NCBI GenBank assembly: GCA_945862505.1
Contig: CAMAYJ010000010.1
Location: 1-43,517, forward strand
Direction: 5' to 3'
Source of the DNA: Bifidobacterium breve
GTDB lineage: Bacteria; Actinomycetota; Acidimicrobiia; Acidimicrobiales; Acidimicrobilacustridaceae
Length of the DNA: 43,517 nucleotides
Shown here: positions 7,412-15,458 of the stretch, in pieces
How the letters are laid out: every line of letters begins with the position of its first letter
Position numbering within the stretch: the first letter of the stretch is position 1
Translations under genes and position numbers: made by a program
The notes under the pieces: generated by a model
Databases searched by the model: none
What the model saw: only the letters and a program-made list of their open reading frames with translations
Told to the model about the DNA's origin: nothing

Positions 7412-8200
7412 TTGGCCAAGACCATGGAGCGTCCCAACGGGAAGAAGACCCCCGCACAACGCGTCAGTGAAGTCGTCGACAAGACGCAGGGCTCACAAGC
7501 CTGGAATTCAATCTTTCGACCAGGCTCGGTCTTCCGAAAGGGCTACACCGATAGCCCTCGTAACCGTTCGTACGTGATCATGAACAGCGTGCTGTACCAC
7601 CTTCACCCGGTGAAGGTGAAGCGACACGCGGTCAAGGTCAGCTACACCCTGTGCCTCGGCGGCCTGAGCTTTTTCCTCTTTATTCTGCTGACCATCACGG
7701 GTATTTTCCTGATGTTCTTCTACCGCCCCACCGCGGCGCAGGCATGGAATGACATCTACACACTGCAAACCTCAGTGGCCTTTGGTCTGCTCGTGCGAAA
7801 TATGCACAGATGGGGGGCCCACCTCATGGTGTTGACGGTCTTTCTGCATATGGCTCGCGTCTTTTATCACGGCGCCTACAAGCCACCTCGAGAATTCAAC
7901 TGGGTGATCGGCGTCATTCTTCTGACCCTGACCCTTCTTCTTTCCTTCACCGGCTACCTGCTTCCGTGGGATCAGCTCGCACTTTGGGCGGTGACGGTCG
8001 GTACGAACATGATGGGCTACACCCCTGTGTTCGGTGACCAAGTCAGATTCGTGCTCCTTGGTGGTAAGGAAATCGGTACCGACACGCTGTTGCGTTGGTA
8101 TGTGTTGCATGTGTTGTTTGTTCCGTTCGTGACCGTCATCTTTCTTGCGATCCACTTCTGGCGGGTCCGCAAGGACGGCGGCATCTCCGGACCGTTGTGA
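7412..8200 (+). CDS. qcrB: Cytochrome b, b6-type N-terminal half of a split cytochrome b
   Basis: 262 residues. After a 55-residue basic cytoplasmic leader come four membrane helices. Two pairs of haem-binding His are seen: in RNMHRWGAHLMVLTVFLHM (14 apart) and in LHVLFVPFVTVIFLAIH (15 apart, the spacing typical of b6). GYLLPWDQ and KPPREFNW are the usual loops. Cys81 in YTLCLGG lies where the haem-ci-binding Cys of cytochrome b6 is found. With the next gene it forms the quinol-oxidising membrane core of a Rieske/cytochrome b complex (complex III or b6f equivalent). The start is a TTG at 7412 with GGAG 8 bases upstream; an ATG at 7424 is the alternative. Splitting cytochrome b is not the usual state in Actinobacteria such as Mycobacterium. 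Confidence 0.93.
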   Translation: MAKTMERPNGKKTPAQRVSEVVDKTQGSQAWNSIFRPGSVFRKGYTDSPRNRSYVIMNSVLYHLHPVKVKRHAVKVSYTLCLGGLSFFLFILLTITGIFLMFFYRPTAAQAWNDIYTLQTSVAFGLLVRNMHRWGAHLMVLTVFLHMARVFYHGAYKPPREFNWVIGVILLTLTLLLSFTGYLLPWDQLALWAVTVGTNMMGYTPVFGDQVRFVLLGGKEIGTDTLLRWYVLHVLFVPFVTVIFLAIHFWRVRKDGGISGPL

Positions 8201-8210
8201 TCGAGGAGCC

Positions 8211-8990
8211 ATGACCGAGATCCCTGAACATCTCCGTAAGCGAGCCGAAGAGGCCAAGGCCAAGGCAGCAGCCAAGGCCGCTGGTGACGCGCCTGCCGAG
8301 GCCGCTACTGAAGCACCCGCGGCTGCCGAAAGCGCTGGCGACAGTCGCATTCCGGCCCATTTGCTTGCGCGTTCCAAGTCCGCAAAGGCCAACAAGGAAG
8401 GTGGCGCGCCAGCCACCGCTCCTGCTGCAACCGGCGGCGGCGTCGCCACCGCAGTTGCCGATGCCGCCCCGCCTCCGACCGTCACTGGTCCCGGGGGACA
8501 CACGCAGCGTCTCCTCACCGTGGTGAAGGCCGGCTCGATTCAGGATCTGAAGTCGACCCCGATCGACAAGGTTCACACTTGGCCACATCTGTTGGCCGTT
8601 GAATTTGTTGCCGCGTTGGCCATCACGGTTTTCACCTTGATCTTCTCGATCTTCGTGAATGCCCCACTGCTTGAACTGGCGAATATCAACCAAACCCCGA
8701 ACCCTTCGAAGGCCCCATGGTATTTCCTCGGTCTTCAGGAACTTCTCACCATGTTCCACCCCATGGTTGCTGGTGTGACCATCCCGGGCATGGGCATTTT
8801 CTTGCTCATTCTTTCCCCGTATATCGATCGCAATCCTTCAAATAAACCTGAGGATCGCAAGTTTGCGATCTCACTTTTCACGATTCAGATGATGTTCTGG
8901 GCCGTGCTTGTCATTATTGGTTCCTTCTTCCGTGGTCCTGGCTTCAACTTTGTGACGCCGTGGACTGGCGGTCTGTTCTTCGAGTTGTGA
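8211..8990 (+). CDS. Cytochrome b C-terminal half (subunit IV / PetD-like) with Ala/Lys-rich N-terminal extension
   Basis: 259 residues. The first 110 or so are low in complexity (Ala, Pro, Lys) and begin MTEIPEHLRKRAEE; a second copy of the motif, RIPAHLLARSKSAK, lies near residue 45. The rest has three membrane helices matching the C-terminal part of cytochrome b: LLAVEFVAALAITVFTLIF, the NPSKAPWYFLGLQELL Qo-site loop, and IPGMGIFLLILSPYIDRNP. The PEWY motif of bc1 and b6f enzymes reads APWY here, so the catalytic Glu is missing. The ATG at 8211 follows GAGGAG. It lies 10 bases after the b6-like gene. Together the two would form one quinol oxidation site with the Rieske protein. Confidence 0.9.
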   Translation: MTEIPEHLRKRAEEAKAKAAAKAAGDAPAEAATEAPAAAESAGDSRIPAHLLARSKSAKANKEGGAPATAPAATGGGVATAVADAAPPPTVTGPGGHTQRLLTVVKAGSIQDLKSTPIDKVHTWPHLLAVEFVAALAITVFTLIFSIFVNAPLLELANINQTPNPSKAPWYFLGLQELLTMFHPMVAGVTIPGMGIFLLILSPYIDRNPSNKPEDRKFAISLFTIQMMFWAVLVIIGSFFRGPGFNFVTPWTGGLFFEL

Positions 8991-9015
8991 TGGCGCAAGC
9001 GCAGGAGTCCCCCAA

Positions 9016-9870
9016 ATGAATCCTCTAGTCATCGTCATCCCCGTCGTCGTCGTTCTTGCCGGCGTGGTGTTGTTCGCTGCTTCACGTCGACGCGACAGTG
9101 GCGGCGCTACTGGTGCGTTGAGCCGCGAAACGCTAAAGCGCGACAAGTCGGCAACCGCGCTTGAGTCCGACGCCGAACTTGTTGGCGTGTCGGGTCGTCA
9201 GGTGGAAGCATCCGCGGCGCTCGATCGTCGACCGGCCGCTCCGGCAACAACGAATACTGAAGTTGCGCCATTCGTTCCGCCCGACGCCGATGCACTCGGT
9301 ATCTCGCGCCGCAAGTTCTTCAACCGTTCCATCATCGTGTTGATGGGCCTCAGCCTTTCGGGCTTTGGTGCGGCGATTCTGGCGTTCCTTTGGCCGATGC
9401 CGAAGGGTGGCTTTGGTTCAAAGATCCGCGTCGGCAATGTGGCCGAGATTTCCGCCAAGATCACGGCGAGCAAGGGGTTCCTGTACTCCGCCGAAGGTCG
9501 CATGTGGATGACTAACTATCCGATTTCAGCGTTCGAGAAGGCGAAGAAGGTCTACCCGGCAGCGGTGCTTCCGTCGATGGAAGCGGGCATCGTTGCGCTC
9601 TATCAAAAGTGTCCGCATCTCGGTTGCCGTGTTCCTTCTTGTGCAACCTCGCAGTGGTTCGAATGCCCGTGCCACGGTTCGCAGTACAACGCGGCCGGTG
9701 AGAAGAAGGGTGGTCCGGCGCCTCGGGGCATGGATCGCTTCGCGACTTCGGTCACTGGCGGCGTGCTCACCGTCGATACGGGCCAGATCTTCCAAGGTCC
9801 GGCGATCGGAACCAATACGACTGGCCAAGAAGCTGAAGGCCCGCATTGCGTGGGTGGAGGAGAGCACTGA
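9016..9870 (+). CDS. qcrA: Rieske [2Fe-2S] protein of the cytochrome b complex
   Basis: 284 residues. The cluster motifs are complete: CPHLGC (ligands Cys199 and His201, disulfide Cys204) and CPCHGS (ligands Cys217 and His220, disulfide Cys219). A hydrophobic stretch at residues 3-22 and a second at about 107-127 suggest two membrane passes; the second is preceded by SRRKFFNR, a twin-arginine signal, as expected for a folded Fe-S protein exported by Tat. Between them is a charged linker. The protein takes the first electron from quinol at the Qo site and hands it to cytochrome c. AGGAG lies 10 bases before the ATG. Its TGA overlaps the ATG of the di-haem cytochrome gene by one base. Confidence 0.95.
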   Translation: MNPLVIVIPVVVVLAGVVLFAASRRRDSGGATGALSRETLKRDKSATALESDAELVGVSGRQVEASAALDRRPAAPATTNTEVAPFVPPDADALGISRRKFFNRSIIVLMGLSLSGFGAAILAFLWPMPKGGFGSKIRVGNVAEISAKITASKGFLYSAEGRMWMTNYPISAFEKAKKVYPAAVLPSMEAGIVALYQKCPHLGCRVPSCATSQWFECPCHGSQYNAAGEKKGGPAPRGMDRFATSVTGGVLTVDTGQIFQGPAIGTNTTGQEAEGPHCVGGGEH

Positions 9871-10970
9871 TGCACGACCTGTATCTCTTGGCCAGCGCAC
9901 AAAAGACGGTCGGCTATGTGGTTGCCGTCGTTTTGCTTCTCGGGTTTGTGGTCGCCATCGCCGTCAACGTGCGCAAGGGACGCGCCGAGGTTGGTTCGGA
10001 AATCGAACTTGCCCCGAATCGCAAGCCCTACATGGACGACGAGGAACTCGAAACGAAGAAACTCGACCGCACACTCGGTCTTGGTCTCGTTGCGCTCGGT
10101 GTCATTGCACTCGCATTGCCGCTCTACTGGCTCGCTGAACCAAGTCGTCAAACTGACATGGTGAAGGAATTCGAAGATGTTGCGGTCTCACGCGGCGAAA
10201 ACATTTATGTGAATGCAGCGCAGTGCGCGAATTGTCACGGTCCTAACGGTGTTGGTGGTGCTGCGAGTTACACGATCCTCGATCCAAAGACCGGCGCGTA
10301 TGTCGATCAGGTTCAGTGGAAAGCTCCCGCCCTCGACACGGTGATGTATCGCTACACCCCCGAGCAGGTCACCTACATCCTCAATTACGGGCGTGGCTAC
10401 TCGCCGATGCCAGCATGGGGTGCACCCGGTGGTGGTCCACTCACCGAGCAACAAATCGCTGACGTAATCGCGTATCTCACCTCGATTCAGTTACCAGCTG
10501 AAGAGTCTCAGAAGGCTGTGCAAGAGGAACTCGACAAGGTGTGCAAAGCCGACGCGGCCAACAACTGCACTATTGCCGGTGGTTCCTACAAGACGCTTGG
10601 TGAAGCAATCTTCAACCTCGGTTATTCCGATGGCTTCGCCGCGGGCGCCTATGCCTGCGGCCGTTGCCACACCTCGGGTTGGTCCTACGGCAAAGCGCAA
10701 GTCGCCGGCGGTGGAGCCATGGGCCCCAACTTCACCGGTGGGTCTGAAATTCGCCAGTTCCCCGTGGCGGAAAAGCAGGCGGAATTTGTTTCGGCCTACC
10801 CGAAGATGGGTACGTCCTATGGCACTAACGGGTGGTCAAGCGGCCGAATGGGCAGCTTCGGCACCAACCCCAGTGCGGCTGATCCCAAGACCGCAATCAT
10901 GAGTCAGGATCAGGTCATGCTCACGCCCAATCAGATCGCGGCAGTTGTCGCTTACGAGCGGACCCTTTAA
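9870..10970 (+). CDS. Membrane-bound di-haem cytochrome c of the Rieske/cytochrome b complex
   Basis: 366 residues with two hydrophobic segments near the N terminus (about 13-33 and 70-88) and two haem c sites: CANCH (Cys119, Cys122, His123) and CGRCH (Cys263, Cys266, His267). Met180 in SPMPAWG is the likely sixth ligand of the first haem. It takes the place of cytochrome c1 or f as electron acceptor from the Rieske protein, similar in role to actinobacterial QcrC, which is also di-haem, but I would not call it a clear QcrC. The ATG at 9870 overlaps the qcrA stop and has GGAGGAGAG upstream; an in-frame ATG at 9846 lies inside qcrA and is less likely. The downstream gene starts on the last base of its TAA. 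Confidence 0.92.
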   Translation: MHDLYLLASAQKTVGYVVAVVLLLGFVVAIAVNVRKGRAEVGSEIELAPNRKPYMDDEELETKKLDRTLGLGLVALGVIALALPLYWLAEPSRQTDMVKEFEDVAVSRGENIYVNAAQCANCHGPNGVGGAASYTILDPKTGAYVDQVQWKAPALDTVMYRYTPEQVTYILNYGRGYSPMPAWGAPGGGPLTEQQIADVIAYLTSIQLPAEESQKAVQEELDKVCKADAANNCTIAGGSYKTLGEAIFNLGYSDGFAAGAYACGRCHTSGWSYGKAQVAGGGAMGPNFTGGSEIRQFPVAEKQAEFVSAYPKMGTSYGTNGWSSGRMGSFGTNPSAADPKTAIMSQDQVMLTPNQIAAVVAYERTL

Positions 10971-11920
10971 TGCAGACCCTCCAAATCATCGCTGGTATCT
11001 CTTTCGATCCGGGCATCCGCGGCATCCTCGTTGTGCTGGTTGGCGTTTCCGTTCTGATGGGTTCGACGTACCTCATCCTCAGTACCAACCTCGGGGCCCG
11101 TCTTGGTTTCCTCGTGGCGTTCACCGGTCTCTTTGGTTGGCTAACGATTCTCACGTTTATGTGGTGGCTCACCCCTCCCGCCATTGGCCCGCGCGGGAAT
11201 ATCCCGACATGGAAGCCAGTTGAGATCTATGTGAACGGTGGCGGCGATACCGCGAAAACCGACTCGCTCAATGTATTAGTGGATCCGGCGTCTTTGCCCA
11301 AGGCCGACAGGATCCTTGCGGACAACCCTGATTTGGCGAAGGACTTTCCGAATGCAAGCGGCACATCGCTTTCAGATATTCAGAGCAATTACCCCGATGT
11401 GGTGAGTGGCTACATCTCTCCCGATTCGCTGAACGGATGGAAACTGGTCTCCGCCTCGAGTGCCGGTGAGGCTCAGGCTGCAGCCGACGCCGAACTCGTG
11501 GCTTCGGGAGTTTTCAAGACCACCGCCGATTACAAGAAACTCAATACCTGGCAATTCGGTGGCAAGCCGACGCTGGCTGAAGACTGTCCCGATGGCGGCA
11601 TCATTTGTCGAGTGACGCATCGCGTTTCCTCGGCCTTTCAAATCAAGAATCCCCAGAACTTCACGGTTGTTCAAGTGCAACAAGTGATTCCTCAAGAAAC
11701 AATTCCGGGTCAGGCGCCTCCGATTCCGAAAGCCGATCCCACGAAGCCGGTGATCTCAGTCGTGTTCATTCGCGATATCGGTAACGAGCGAGTGATTCCG
11801 TTCTTGTACTTCGTAATCTCCTTAGCGCTGTTCATCCTTTCTGCTGCGGCCTTGCACAATCGTGACAAGACGCTCATGAAGAACAAGGCGATGGCCGAAG
11901 CTGCGAGCAAGGAAAGCTGA
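10970..11920 (+). CDS. Unrecognised membrane protein between the cytochrome b complex and complex I genes
   Basis: 316 residues, family not recognised. Topology seen: two membrane segments near the N terminus (about 17-38 and 45-67), a soluble stretch of roughly 190 residues, and one membrane segment near the C terminus (FLYFVISLALFILSAAAL), then a basic tail. The soluble part has two Cys (CPDGGIIC), which could form a disulfide if exported, and no haem or Fe-S motif. It begins on the last base of the di-haem cytochrome stop codon and ends 5 bases before nuoA1, so it is translated with both complexes. It may be an accessory subunit of the Rieske complex or a link between complexes. This is inferred from position alone. 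Confidence 0.85.
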   Translation: MQTLQIIAGISFDPGIRGILVVLVGVSVLMGSTYLILSTNLGARLGFLVAFTGLFGWLTILTFMWWLTPPAIGPRGNIPTWKPVEIYVNGGGDTAKTDSLNVLVDPASLPKADRILADNPDLAKDFPNASGTSLSDIQSNYPDVVSGYISPDSLNGWKLVSASSAGEAQAAADAELVASGVFKTTADYKKLNTWQFGGKPTLAEDCPDGGIICRVTHRVSSAFQIKNPQNFTVVQVQQVIPQETIPGQAPPIPKADPTKPVISVVFIRDIGNERVIPFLYFVISLALFILSAAALHNRDKTLMKNKAMAEAASKES

Positions 11921-11925
11921 ACAAC

Positions 11926-12384
11926 GTGGGCCAGTATCTGCCGATCTTCGCAATGCTTGTGCTGGCGATCATTTTCGCTGTTGTGAGTCGCGTGATTTCT
12001 CAACTACTGGCACCCCGTCAACCTTCCGAATCAAAGTCTTCGCCCTACGAATGCGGGATCGTGCCCGATCAGTCGACGCCCGAACGCTTGCCTGTGAAGT
12101 TTTTTCTTGTGGCCATGATCTTCATCGTGTTCGACATCGAAATCATTTTCTTGTTTCCGTTCGCCGTGGTGTTTCGTTCACTGGGCGGTTACGGAATCGC
12201 CGCAATACTCATCTTCACCGCAGCGGTATTTGAGTCGTTTGTGTATCTGATTGGCAACGGCGCGCTTGACTGGGGTCCGATCAAGCACCTTCGTCGTTCT
12301 GACATTGTTTCGCCTGCCCGAACCGCTACGAGCACCATTCGTCGCGTCGGTCTCGAAGGCCGCTCCACCAAAGAGGCGGCATAA
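11926..12384 (+). CDS. nuoA: NADH-quinone oxidoreductase subunit A (copy 1)
   Basis: 152 residues, GTG start. Small membrane subunit of complex I near the quinone channel, with three helices. The family segment SSPYECGIVPDQSTPERLPVKFF and the following FIVFDIEIIFLFPFA are clear. The C terminus carries about 35 extra, mainly basic residues after the third helix compared with common NuoA proteins. First gene of the 14-gene cluster; its TAA is directly followed by the nuoB GTG. Confidence 0.95.
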   Translation: MGQYLPIFAMLVLAIIFAVVSRVISQLLAPRQPSESKSSPYECGIVPDQSTPERLPVKFFLVAMIFIVFDIEIIFLFPFAVVFRSLGGYGIAAILIFTAAVFESFVYLIGNGALDWGPIKHLRRSDIVSPARTATSTIRRVGLEGRSTKEAA

Positions 12385-12972
12385 GTGTCAAACGAGACAA
12401 GACCTACTGGCGGACTCCTTGAGTCAGGCCTTGAAGGACTCAGCCATAACTTCTTCACCGGCACGCTTGAGGAACTTGTGAAGTGGGCTCGTCGTCATAG
12501 CGTTATGCCAGCCACTTTTGGTCTTGCGTGTTGCGCGCTCGAGATGATGGCCGCCGGCGGACCGCATTACGACCTTGCTCGTTACGGAATGGAAACCTTC
12601 CGCGCGTCGCCGCGCCAAGCCGACCTCATGATCGTTGCCGGTCGTGTCTCGCAGAAAATGGCTCCGGTTCTTCGCCAGATCTACGACCAGATGATGGAAC
12701 CCAAGTGGGTTATTTCCATGGGTGTCTGTGCATCCTCGGGCGGCATGTTTAACAACTACGCCATCGTTCAGGGCGTCGATCAGATTGTCCCCGTCGATGT
12801 GTACGCCCCAGGTTGTCCGCCTTCGCCGGAAACGCTTATGCACGCGATTCTCACGCTGCACGACCAGATCAAAAATGGCGAACTCACGCGCCGCAAGGGT
12901 GAAGGCGCCGGTCTTGTTGTCGAACAGCTTGGCCCCAATGGGCCTGTGCCTGTCACCTTGGGTCAGGGCTGA
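12385..12972 (+). CDS. nuoB: NADH-quinone oxidoreductase subunit B (copy 1)
   Basis: 195 residues, GTG start directly after nuoA. It holds cluster N2, the last Fe-S cluster before quinone. The four ligands are seen: adjacent Cys49 and Cys50 (GLACCALEM), Cys115 ([10 protein letters not shown]) and Cys144 (APGCPPSPE). The loop [17 protein letters not shown] is typical. It has an N-terminal tail of about 35 residues and a C-terminal extension after the NuoB core. Roughly half of the core residues match copy 2 (28030), so the two are old paralogues and not a recent duplication. Confidence 0.97.
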   Translation: MSNETRPTGGLLESGLEGLSHNFFTGTLEELVKWARRHSVMPATFGLACCALEMMAAGGPHYDLARYGMETFRASPRQADLMIVAGRVSQKMAPVLRQIYDQMMEPKWVISMGVCASSGGMFNNYAIVQGVDQIVPVDVYAPGCPPSPETLMHAILTLHDQIKNGELTRRKGEGAGLVVEQLGPNGPVPVTLGQG

Positions 12973-12974
12973 AC

Positions 12975-13505
12975 ATGACCGATGTCGACGCCCAAGACGG
13001 CGAGGTTGACATCCCGACCGAGATCGCACCCGAGACACTTTTCGGAACGTTGCTGACTCGTTCGCACGAGCAACTTGTGCTTCATCCAACTCGGGAGGAG
13101 TACGCCGGACTGTTGGTGACTTTGCAGGCCGATGGCTATCACTCGATTATCGATCTCTGTGGTGTCGATTACCTCACCAATTTTTCGCGTGAACTTCCTC
13201 CGGGCATTACGCCAGAGCGTTTCGAAGTCGTCGTGAATCTCATCAACCATCGCGAACATGCTCGGTTGCGACTGCGCGTGCAGATACCTGAATCCGATCC
13301 AGTACTTCCAACAGCGTTTGGGCTCTACGCAGGCTCTGAAGCAATGGAGCGCGAAACGTTCGACATGTTCGGCATCGTCTTCGATGGTCACCCTGATCTC
13401 ACCCGAATTCTCATGCCCGAGGACTGGATTGGTCACCCCCTGCGCAAGGACTACGACATTGGTCGTATTCCGGTGCAGTTCAAGGGTGCTCCGGCGAATC
13501 GTTGA
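12975..13505 (+). CDS. nuoC: NADH-quinone oxidoreductase subunit C (copy 1)
   Basis: 176 residues. Peripheral-arm subunit without cofactors that packs on NuoD. The conserved core is seen: DLCGVDYL, the RL(R)[12 protein letters not shown] segment, and [36 protein letters not shown], the 30-kDa-subunit signature (residue run split by function here). It starts 2 bases after nuoB and ends 4 bases before nuoD. It is separate from NuoD and not fused as in E. coli. Confidence 0.96.
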   Translation: MTDVDAQDGEVDIPTEIAPETLFGTLLTRSHEQLVLHPTREEYAGLLVTLQADGYHSIIDLCGVDYLTNFSRELPPGITPERFEVVVNLINHREHARLRLRVQIPESDPVLPTAFGLYAGSEAMERETFDMFGIVFDGHPDLTRILMPEDWIGHPLRKDYDIGRIPVQFKGAPANR

Positions 13506-13509
13506 TCTC

Positions 13510-14844
13510 ATGACCGCTACTCACGAACTTCCAACCAACGTGAATCAGACCTCCGAAGGCGCTCAGGAACTGACCTCCGCCGGCGTTGTTGCCGCAGGAG
13601 AGCGGTTGCGCGAGTTGGGCGCGGTGCTCCGGCTTTCAGAAAACGACGCACTCCTTGCCGAGCGCGAACAAGTTTCTGACGACGAAACCATGATCATCAA
13701 CATGGGTCCACAGCACCCGTCGACTCATGGTGTGTTGCGTCTCATGCTTGAACTTCAGGGCGAAACCGTTCTCCGCTGTAAGCCGATCATTGGTTACCTC
13801 CACACCGGCATGGAACGCACCGGTGAAGAACTCACCTATCTGCAGGGCCCCACCAACGTGACGCGCATGGACTATGCCGCGCCGTTGTTCACCGAATTGG
13901 CATTTTCCCTCACCGTCGAAAAGCTTCTCGACATTGAGGTTCCCGAGCGTGCGATCTGGATCCGCATGCTCATGACCGAGATGAATCGCATCTCGTCACA
14001 CTTACTTTTTATGGCAACAAACGGTATGGATCTTGGTGCCGTCTCCATGATGCTCTACGGCTGGCGTGAACGCGAAGAAGCACTTCGCTTCCTTCAAGAA
14101 GTCACCGGCCTGCGCATGAACCACAACTACATCCGTCCCGGTGGCGTCGCTGCTGACCTTCCCGACGGTTGGCGCGATGGCGTGCTGCGTCTTCTCGACA
14201 TGCTCCCTCCTCGCCTCGCTGAATACGACACCCTGATGAACCAACAGCCGATTTGGCGTGAACGTCTCCAGGGTGTCGGCGCGATCTCTGCTGAGGAATG
14301 CCTTGCTCTCGGGGTTACGGGACCAATGCTTCGTTCAACGGGTTACGACTGGGATCTCCGTCGCGACATGCCGTACCTCGCGTTCGACCAGGTCGAATTC
14401 GATGTTGTTGTCGGTTCCTACGGTGACTGTTTCGATCGTTACGCCATTCGACTTGCTGAAATTCACGAGTCAATGAAAATTGTGCGTCAGTGTCTCGAGA
14501 AGATGCCGAAGGGCGACTACCGCATTCAGGACAAGAAAGTCACTCCGCCGCCGCGTGCGCGTATCGACGAGTCCATGGAGGCGCTTATTCATCACTTCAA
14601 GATCTTCACTGAAGGCTTCAAAGTTCCCGAGGGCGAGGCTTACGTCGCAATCGAATCACCTCGTGGCGAACTTGGTTGCTACATCGTGAGCGACGGTTCT
14701 TCGAAGCCGTATCGGATGCATGTTCGTGCGCCAAGTTTCGTGAATCTGCAAAGCCTTCCGCACCTCATGCATGGCAGTCTCGTGGCCGATGCCGTTGCAA
14801 TCATCTCGAGCGTCGATCCCATCCTTGGGGAGGTCGATCGCTGA
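13510..14844 (+). CDS. nuoD: NADH-quinone oxidoreductase subunit D (copy 1)
   Basis: 444 residues from the ATG at 13510; the first 60 form an extra N-terminal tail before the conserved MGPQHPSTHGVLRL. Quinone-site subunit. The loop His of STHG is present, and the Tyr that binds the quinone head group is kept as Tyr122 (TRMDY). At the position of the methylated Arg of mitochondrial NDUFS2 (LHRG) this protein has Thr99 (YLHTGMERT), a form I recall from actinobacterial NuoD. The C terminus ends DPILGEVDR. Its TGA overlaps the nuoE ATG. An upstream ATG at 13258 lies inside nuoC and is rejected. Confidence 0.97.
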   Translation: MTATHELPTNVNQTSEGAQELTSAGVVAAGERLRELGAVLRLSENDALLAEREQVSDDETMIINMGPQHPSTHGVLRLMLELQGETVLRCKPIIGYLHTGMERTGEELTYLQGPTNVTRMDYAAPLFTELAFSLTVEKLLDIEVPERAIWIRMLMTEMNRISSHLLFMATNGMDLGAVSMMLYGWREREEALRFLQEVTGLRMNHNYIRPGGVAADLPDGWRDGVLRLLDMLPPRLAEYDTLMNQQPIWRERLQGVGAISAEECLALGVTGPMLRSTGYDWDLRRDMPYLAFDQVEFDVVVGSYGDCFDRYAIRLAEIHESMKIVRQCLEKMPKGDYRIQDKKVTPPPRARIDESMEALIHHFKIFTEGFKVPEGEAYVAIESPRGELGCYIVSDGSSKPYRMHVRAPSFVNLQSLPHLMHGSLVADAVAIISSVDPILGEVDR

Positions 14845-15458
14845 TGGCTCGCCTCACGAACGACAACGTTGAACTCGCGCGCGAAATCATTGGCCGTTAC
14901 CCACGTCCAAAGTCTGCGCTTATTCCGCTGTTGCATCTTGCACAAGAACAAGACGGGCACCTCACCGACGAAGCAATGGCTCACATCGCTGAACTTGTGA
15001 GTGTTTCTTCTGCCGAGGTTCTCGGAACGGCATCGTTCTACGAAATGTTCAAGATGGAACCCGTCGGTCGTTACATGGTGAATATTTGCACCAATATTTC
15101 TTGTCAGTTGCGCGGCGGCGAGGAACTCCTTGCTCATGCCGAAAAAACACTCGGGATCCGTCCGGGGCAAACCACTTCCGATGGGCTTTTCACCCTTGAA
15201 GATGTCGAATGCATCGCTGCCTGCACCGAAGCCCCGTGTCTGCAGGTCAACTATCGCTACGAACATCGCATTTCGAACGAAGGTTTCGATCAGCTCATGA
15301 ACGATTTGCGCGATGGTCGCCGTTCTGACATCCCCCCTCACGGAGTACTGGCTGAAATTCGTCAGCACATTCCCGCCGATCGGCGCGCTGGCAATGTCAC
15401 TCCTGAAGACACAGTGATACCGGTTTGGGTCGCAGCAGCGGGGGAGGGCGAGAAATGA
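14844..15458 (+). CDS. nuoE: NADH-quinone oxidoreductase subunit E (copy 1)
   Basis: 204 residues. The 24-kDa-type subunit of the NADH-oxidising module, with a thioredoxin-like fold and a [2Fe-2S] cluster (N1a). Ligands are seen as Cys82 and Cys87 (CTNISC) and Cys123 and Cys127 (CIAAC). The segment GTASFYEMFKMEPVGRY is typical of the family. Start and stop overlap nuoD and nuoF (ATGA), suggesting coupled translation. Confidence 0.97.
   Translation: MARLTNDNVELAREIIGRYPRPKSALIPLLHLAQEQDGHLTDEAMAHIAELVSVSSAEVLGTASFYEMFKMEPVGRYMVNICTNISCQLRGGEELLAHAEKTLGIRPGQTTSDGLFTLEDVECIAACTEAPCLQVNYRYEHRISNEGFDQLMNDLRDGRRSDIPPHGVLAEIRQHIPADRRAGNVTPEDTVIPVWVAAAGEGEK

Noticed and set aside
7772-8518. 248-codon open frame on the minus strand
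   Set aside because: Antisense to the cytochrome b genes; its Ala/Gly-rich composition mirrors the low-complexity tail of the plus-strand gene.
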